Assembly (NCBI GenBank): GCA_050288625.1
Contig: JBNKEE010000022.1
Span: 1-64,000, forward strand
DNA from: JAAGZL01 sp050288625
GTDB lineage: Bacteria; Pseudomonadota; Gammaproteobacteria; Chromatiales; Chromatiaceae
DNA: 64,000 nt
Direction of reading: 5' to 3'
In this document: one piece after another, positions 60,572-64,000 of the stretch
How the letters are laid out: every line of letters starts with the position of its first letter
Numbering within the stretch: the first letter of the stretch is position 1
Notes under the pieces: generated by a model
Database searches by the model: none
What the model was told of the DNA's origin: nothing
Seen by the model: the letters and a program-made list of their open reading frames with translations, nothing else
Position numbers and translations under genes: made by a program

Positions 60572-61635
60572 GCATCCAAGCCAGATTCTCTATCAAGCGA
60601 ACTGACTTCGCGCTGGATGTGGACCTGAATGTACCGGCACGCGGAGTCACCGCCCTGTTCGGCGCCTCCGGCTGCGGCAAGACCACCCTGCTTAGAGCCA
60701 TAGCTGGCCTGGAACGTTGTGGCACATGTTATGTAAAAATTGGTGACATGCTGTGGCAGGACGAGAACCATTTTGTTCCGCCCCACAAACGACCGCTGGG
60801 TTATGTGTTCCAGGAACCAAGCCTGTTTCATCATCTCAGCGTACAAGGCAATCTGGAGTATGGAGTAAAGCGGGTACCGCGGGCTGAGTGCAAGGTCTCC
60901 ATGGATCAGGCCATTGAACTATTGGGCATAGCTTCCCTACTGCATCGCAAAACCTATAAACTCTCAGGAGGTGAGAGGCAGAGGGTGGCGATAGCACGCG
61001 CCTTGGCCGTCAGCCCCAGGATACTGTTGATGGATGAACCGCTGTCGGCGCTGGATGTAGCGCGCAAGCAGGAGATCATGCCCTATCTGGAATCACTGCA
61101 TGATGAACTGGATATCCCCGTGCTCTATGTAAGCCATGTACCGGATGAAGTGGCCAGGCTGGCAGACCACCTGGTGCTGATGGAAGATGGAAAGATCAAA
61201 GCATCGGGGCCGATCGGCGAAATGCTAACCAGATCTGATCTCTCACTGGCACACGACCGAGAGGCGGAAGCACTTGTTGAGGCTGAGATCGCAGCCCATG
61301 ATGATGAGTTCGACCTGACCTACGTGGATTTCCCAGGCGGCAGGTTCACCGTACCAAAAAAGGATCTACCGGTCGGCCATATGGTGCGTCTGCGCGTTCT
61401 GGCGCGCGACGTGAGCGTGACACTGGAACACCAGTCCAACACCAGCATTCAAAACATCTTCCCAGCAACAGTAGAAGAGATAATGCCGGATGGAACAGCG
61501 CGGGTTACCGTACGCCTGTTATGCGGTGACACCCCCATGCTGGCGCGGATGACCCGCAAGTCAGTCACCACCCTTGATCTGCATCCAGGGAAAAAGGTTT
61601 TTGCCCAAGCTAAAACTGTGGCTTTGTTGTCTTAA
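60568..61635 (+). CDS. modC: Molybdate ABC transporter ATP-binding protein ModC
   Basis: The 355-residue ATPase has the P-loop GASGCGKTT at 32-40, signature LSGGERQRVA near 132, and the Walker B LLMDEPLSALD. The C-terminal third is a molybdate-binding TOBE domain (about 290-350), as in ModC. It overlaps modB by four bases. No modE regulator lies nearby. Confidence 0.95.
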   Translation: MSIQARFSIKRTDFALDVDLNVPARGVTALFGASGCGKTTLLRAIAGLERCGTCYVKIGDMLWQDENHFVPPHKRPLGYVFQEPSLFHHLSVQGNLEYGVKRVPRAECKVSMDQAIELLGIASLLHRKTYKLSGGERQRVAIARALAVSPRILLMDEPLSALDVARKQEIMPYLESLHDELDIPVLYVSHVPDEVARLADHLVLMEDGKIKASGPIGEMLTRSDLSLAHDREAEALVEAEIAAHDDEFDLTYVDFPGGRFTVPKKDLPVGHMVRLRVLARDVSVTLEHQSNTSIQNIFPATVEEIMPDGTARVTVRLLCGDTPMLARMTRKSVTTLDLHPGKKVFAQAKTVALLS

Positions 61636-61647
61636 GTTCTGACTGAC

Positions 61648-62976
61648 CTACACTGCCACTCCCGGCAGCATTACCCGCACCCTCAATCCACCCAATTCAT
61701 CTGAACGACTAAATCTGATACTACCGCCGTAGAGTTTCACTATATCGCCGACAATGGCCAGCCCAAGTCCATGCCCTTCCACATTCTCATCCAAACGAGT
61801 ACCACGCTGGGTCAGTTTATCGATATCCTCATTTCTCAATCCAGAACCGTCATCCTCAACCACGAGAACCAAATCCTCTCCCTGAGACACACCACAAATC
61901 ACCTTTGACAACGCCCATTTGCATGCGTTATCAAGCAGATTACCAAACAGTTCTAACATATCCTCACGATCTCCGAATGGCCGAACGGATTCGGTAACGC
62001 GAGATTCTATAGATATATCCTTATCCTTATGCACCTGCTGCAGAACTCCAATCAGGTCCGGCATCTCTACCACAGGATCAAACCTGGTGCCGGACGGCTC
62101 CTTGCCAGCCAATCGGGCGCGCTTCAGTTCGCGATCCATTAACATGCGTATCCGCTTTGTCTGTGTTATAGCCTGTTGCGCATCAATCCCATTACCGGAA
62201 TCACGCGCATCGAAATACTGAGTAAGGATATTCAGCGGACCCTTAAGCGCATGGGCGAGATTGCCCAGTCCATTACGGGAACGCTCCAGACGTTGCGAAA
62301 GTAGTAGCAACAGATGATTAAACTCCTGCACCAGTGGTAACACCTCTGCCGGCACATCCTCCGAAAGCTTCACAACCTGGCCCTGCTCCAACTTTTGAAT
62401 ATCTTCTCGCACCTTTACCAGATACTTGAACGAGTGGCGCACCACCACACTCTGAACCAACAACAGAACGATAAGACCGCTCAAAGCCAGAAATGCAAAC
62501 CAATTTACAAAAGAATCCAGCTCTTCATAAGCTACCGTCATATCTTCGGCTACCCCCAGGGTAAATGCGCGCCCATGCTTTTCATACCCGTTAAGCAAAA
62601 GTAGTACCGTTTGATCTGAAGGGCCGTTCACCATCAAACGCCTAGAATCGCCTGTCTTTAGCTTTGGTATATCCAGAGTTTGATCCCAAAGAGAACGAGA
62701 ATAAATGGTGCTGCCATCATCAATACTGATGACATAGTAATGGCCTGAAAGCGGCTGCATATAGACCTGACTGGTCCAACGCAACTGCACATCTTGCTTT
62801 CCAGGTCCTATGACCATGGCCGCAAGTAATCCTTCAGCATCATGCTCTAACCTGGATGCGACCAGGCCTTCAGCCATGTTGCGCAGATTGTTGCTGCCTA
62901 CAAGCCACATCAGCCCCATCAAAACCACAAGCGTCAGAGCAAGTCCTAATTGCAGCTTACTTTCAAGAGACTTCAT
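61648..62976 (-). CDS. Sensor histidine kinase (PhoQ/QseC type)
   Basis: The 442-residue kinase has two spans (about 12-32 and 165-187) around a periplasmic region, a HAMP-like segment, the H-box LAHALKGPLN with H242, the N-box NLLDNACKWA, and the G boxes DDGSGL and GHGLGLAIV. It would phosphorylate the response regulator encoded upstream, with which it shares a four-base overlap. The signal is unknown; a PepSY protein gene heads the set. It is convergent with modC. Confidence 0.93.
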   Translation of the reverse strand: MKSLESKLQLGLALTLVVLMGLMWLVGSNNLRNMAEGLVASRLEHDAEGLLAAMVIGPGKQDVQLRWTSQVYMQPLSGHYYVISIDDGSTIYSRSLWDQTLDIPKLKTGDSRRLMVNGPSDQTVLLLLNGYEKHGRAFTLGVAEDMTVAYEELDSFVNWFAFLALSGLIVLLLVQSVVVRHSFKYLVKVREDIQKLEQGQVVKLSEDVPAEVLPLVQEFNHLLLLLSQRLERSRNGLGNLAHALKGPLNILTQYFDARDSGNGIDAQQAITQTKRIRMLMDRELKRARLAGKEPSGTRFDPVVEMPDLIGVLQQVHKDKDISIESRVTESVRPFGDREDMLELFGNLLDNACKWALSKVICGVSQGEDLVLVVEDDGSGLRNEDIDKLTQRGTRLDENVEGHGLGLAIVGDIVKLYGGSIRFSRSDELGGLRVRVMLPGVAV

Positions 62977-63641
62977 CTCTCTTTCGCCATAAACACATAG
63001 CCCTGACCGCGGCGCGTCTGGATTATATCTTTTCCCAGTTTTTCACGTAGCTTACGCACATAGACCTCAATTACATTACTATCGCGATCAAAATTCTGCT
63101 CATAGATGTGTTCGGTCAACCGCGTCTTGGACAAAACCTTTTTTGGGTGCAGCATAAAATAACGCAACAACCTGAACTCTGTTCCGGTAAGCTCTATCTG
63201 CTCGCCGTCAGAAGTAATTATCTGTTGAGTGTCTTCATCCAGGGTCAGGCCGTCACTTGATACGTTAAAACCAGGCTTATTATGACTACGTTTAACCAAT
63301 GACAGAATACGGGCATTCAGCTCTTCTACATGAAACGGCTTGCCCAGATAATCGTCTGCGCCCGCCTTTAATCCATCAACACGTTCATGCCAGGTATCTC
63401 GTGCGGTCAAAACTATCACAGGGACATTATTTCCTTTATGCCGCCAATTCTGCAGTACATCCAATCCAGGACGTTGCGGAAGCCCAAGATCTAGCACCAC
63501 AATATCGTAGGGTTCCTGTTCACCCATAAATTCTCCGTCGACACCATTATCCGTCCAGTCAACGGCATACCCCTGTCGGGCAAGTTGCTGCTTTAATGAG
63601 TTGGCCAGCACCTTGTCATCTTCGATCAACAGCAGACGCAA
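62973..63641 (-). CDS. OmpR-family response regulator
   Basis: The 222-residue regulator has the receiver with phosphate-accepting D51 (VVLDLGLPQRPGLDVL) and conserved D8/D9, and an OmpR winged helix (NVIEVYVRKLREKLGKD). It begins at TTG, with a GGAG nine bases upstream that lies at the end of the PepSY gene. It controls genes on a signal from the kinase. It lies three bases after the PepSY gene. Confidence 0.94.
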   Translation of the reverse strand: MRLLLIEDDKVLANSLKQQLARQGYAVDWTDNGVDGEFMGEQEPYDIVVLDLGLPQRPGLDVLQNWRHKGNNVPVIVLTARDTWHERVDGLKAGADDYLGKPFHVEELNARILSLVKRSHNKPGFNVSSDGLTLDEDTQQIITSDGEQIELTGTEFRLLRYFMLHPKKVLSKTRLTEHIYEQNFDRDSNVIEVYVRKLREKLGKDIIQTRRGQGYVFMAKER

Positions 63642-63644
63642 TTA

Positions 63645-63962
63645 TCAATTCTCCGCTTCAGTTGCAATGATTTCACCTGTAGCAGCATCAACCTTGGATT
63701 CCCACACCTTGCCATCTGGCCCAAGAAACTCAATCTCATAAACTGGACGTTCATCTTTAACTTCCAGCTCAACCTCAAGTACGCGCGCTGCCCGCTCCTT
63801 TCCAATAATATTCAATATCTCCTGCAAAGGCAGGATATCACCTCGCTGCATAAGACGACGCGATTCCTCCTGGTCATCATCTCCGATCACGTAACCAGAC
63901 ATCAAGACACCAGCAAACACGGCCATAACCAAAATGCGCTTAATCAAGATAGCATCTCCCAT
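63645..63962 (-). CDS. PepSY domain secreted protein
   Basis: The 105-residue protein has an N-terminal signal (ILVMAVFAGVLMSGYVIG) and one PepSY domain (about 40-103), with the VYEIEFLGPDGKVWESKVDAATG pattern in its last half. PepSY proteins often bind or inhibit extracytoplasmic enzymes, or sense envelope signals; many sit beside two-component genes. A TTG at 63947 with GGGAG eight bases before is an alternative start, giving a shorter signal peptide. It heads the operon with the response regulator and kinase. Confidence 0.88.
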   Translation of the reverse strand: MGDAILIKRILVMAVFAGVLMSGYVIGDDDQEESRRLMQRGDILPLQEILNIIGKERAARVLEVELEVKDERPVYEIEFLGPDGKVWESKVDAATGEIIATEAEN

Positions 63963-64000
63963 TCCCTAAATACGACTATATCAGTGCTGCTCGCGCTTAA

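Overview
The window looks like a chromosomal segment of a flagellated, probably sulfur-oxidising gammaproteobacterium (Chromatiales-like). The evidence is proteins closest in style to gammaproteobacterial families (Rsd/AlgQ, YdgA, YgiM, MidA, Mpl, ArgA), the order rpsU-yqeY-dnaG-rpoD, the order hisBHAFE-tatABC, two TSUP-type sulfur-anion exporters, and an ArsR regulator with the cysteine spacing of persulfide sensors. The species assignment is inference; no 16S gene or species marker lies here. I find 62 protein genes and one intact tRNA. I see no insertion sequence, prophage or CRISPR array. The sequence reads as core chromosome, with a few hairpin-rich intergenic spots.

Layout. 0-5 kb: an EF-G paralogue, a YdcH-like protein and a DedA-PAP2-LssY fusion. 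5-7.4 kb: a small membrane protein, mpl and ubiX in one minus-strand run. 7.4-14 kb: rnd, a YdgA-like protein, dxs, a class I DAHP synthase and a Sel1 protein. 14-21 kb: slt, then a minus-strand run of a COG4324 peptidase, a TSUP exporter, Rsd and an 817-residue protein with a divergent class III nucleotidyl cyclase domain. 21-29.6 kb: cca, a lipoprotein, a MidA methyltransferase, pteridine reductase, eptA, folK, folB, plsY and tsaD. 29.8-34.3 kb: the macromolecular synthesis operon rpsU-yqeY-dnaG-rpoD. 34.3-34.9 kb: tRNA-Ile2(CAU), with partial tRNA copies on both sides and chains of short hairpins. 34.9-39.1 kb: TfoX-like, bactofilin, HDOD and bacteriohemerythrin genes, then PAS-ArsR-TSUP. 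39.3-44.1 kb: tatABC and the histidine genes (hisI is absent). 44.2-50.4 kb: a chemoreceptor behind a consensus sigma-28 promoter, dtd, pip, a 46-bp tandem hairpin repeat and typA. 50.4-50.9 kb: an AT-rich intergenic region with four DnaA-box matches. 50.9-64 kb: a YgiM-like SH3 protein, ilvD, carbonic anhydrase, argE, argA, a CDF transporter, a DegS-like protease, modABC, and a PepSY/response regulator/histidine kinase set.

How the genes work together. Amino-acid synthesis is represented by his, argA/argE, ilvD and DAHP synthase. Envelope work is represented by mpl, slt, eptA, plsY, the DegS-like protease and the DedA-PAP2-LssY protein. Folate/pterin synthesis uses folB, folK and pteridine reductase. 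The tat and mod genes could jointly serve periplasmic molybdoenzymes, which use molybdate uptake and Tat export. The PAS-ArsR-TSUP group looks like a sulfide/persulfide response unit.

The most interesting items are the tRNA-flanking hairpin chains, the cyclase-like protein beside Rsd, the DnaA-box cluster beside typA, the PAS-ArsR-TSUP operon with its dyads, and the exact sigma-28 promoter. All calls come from reading the sequence; no database search was run.
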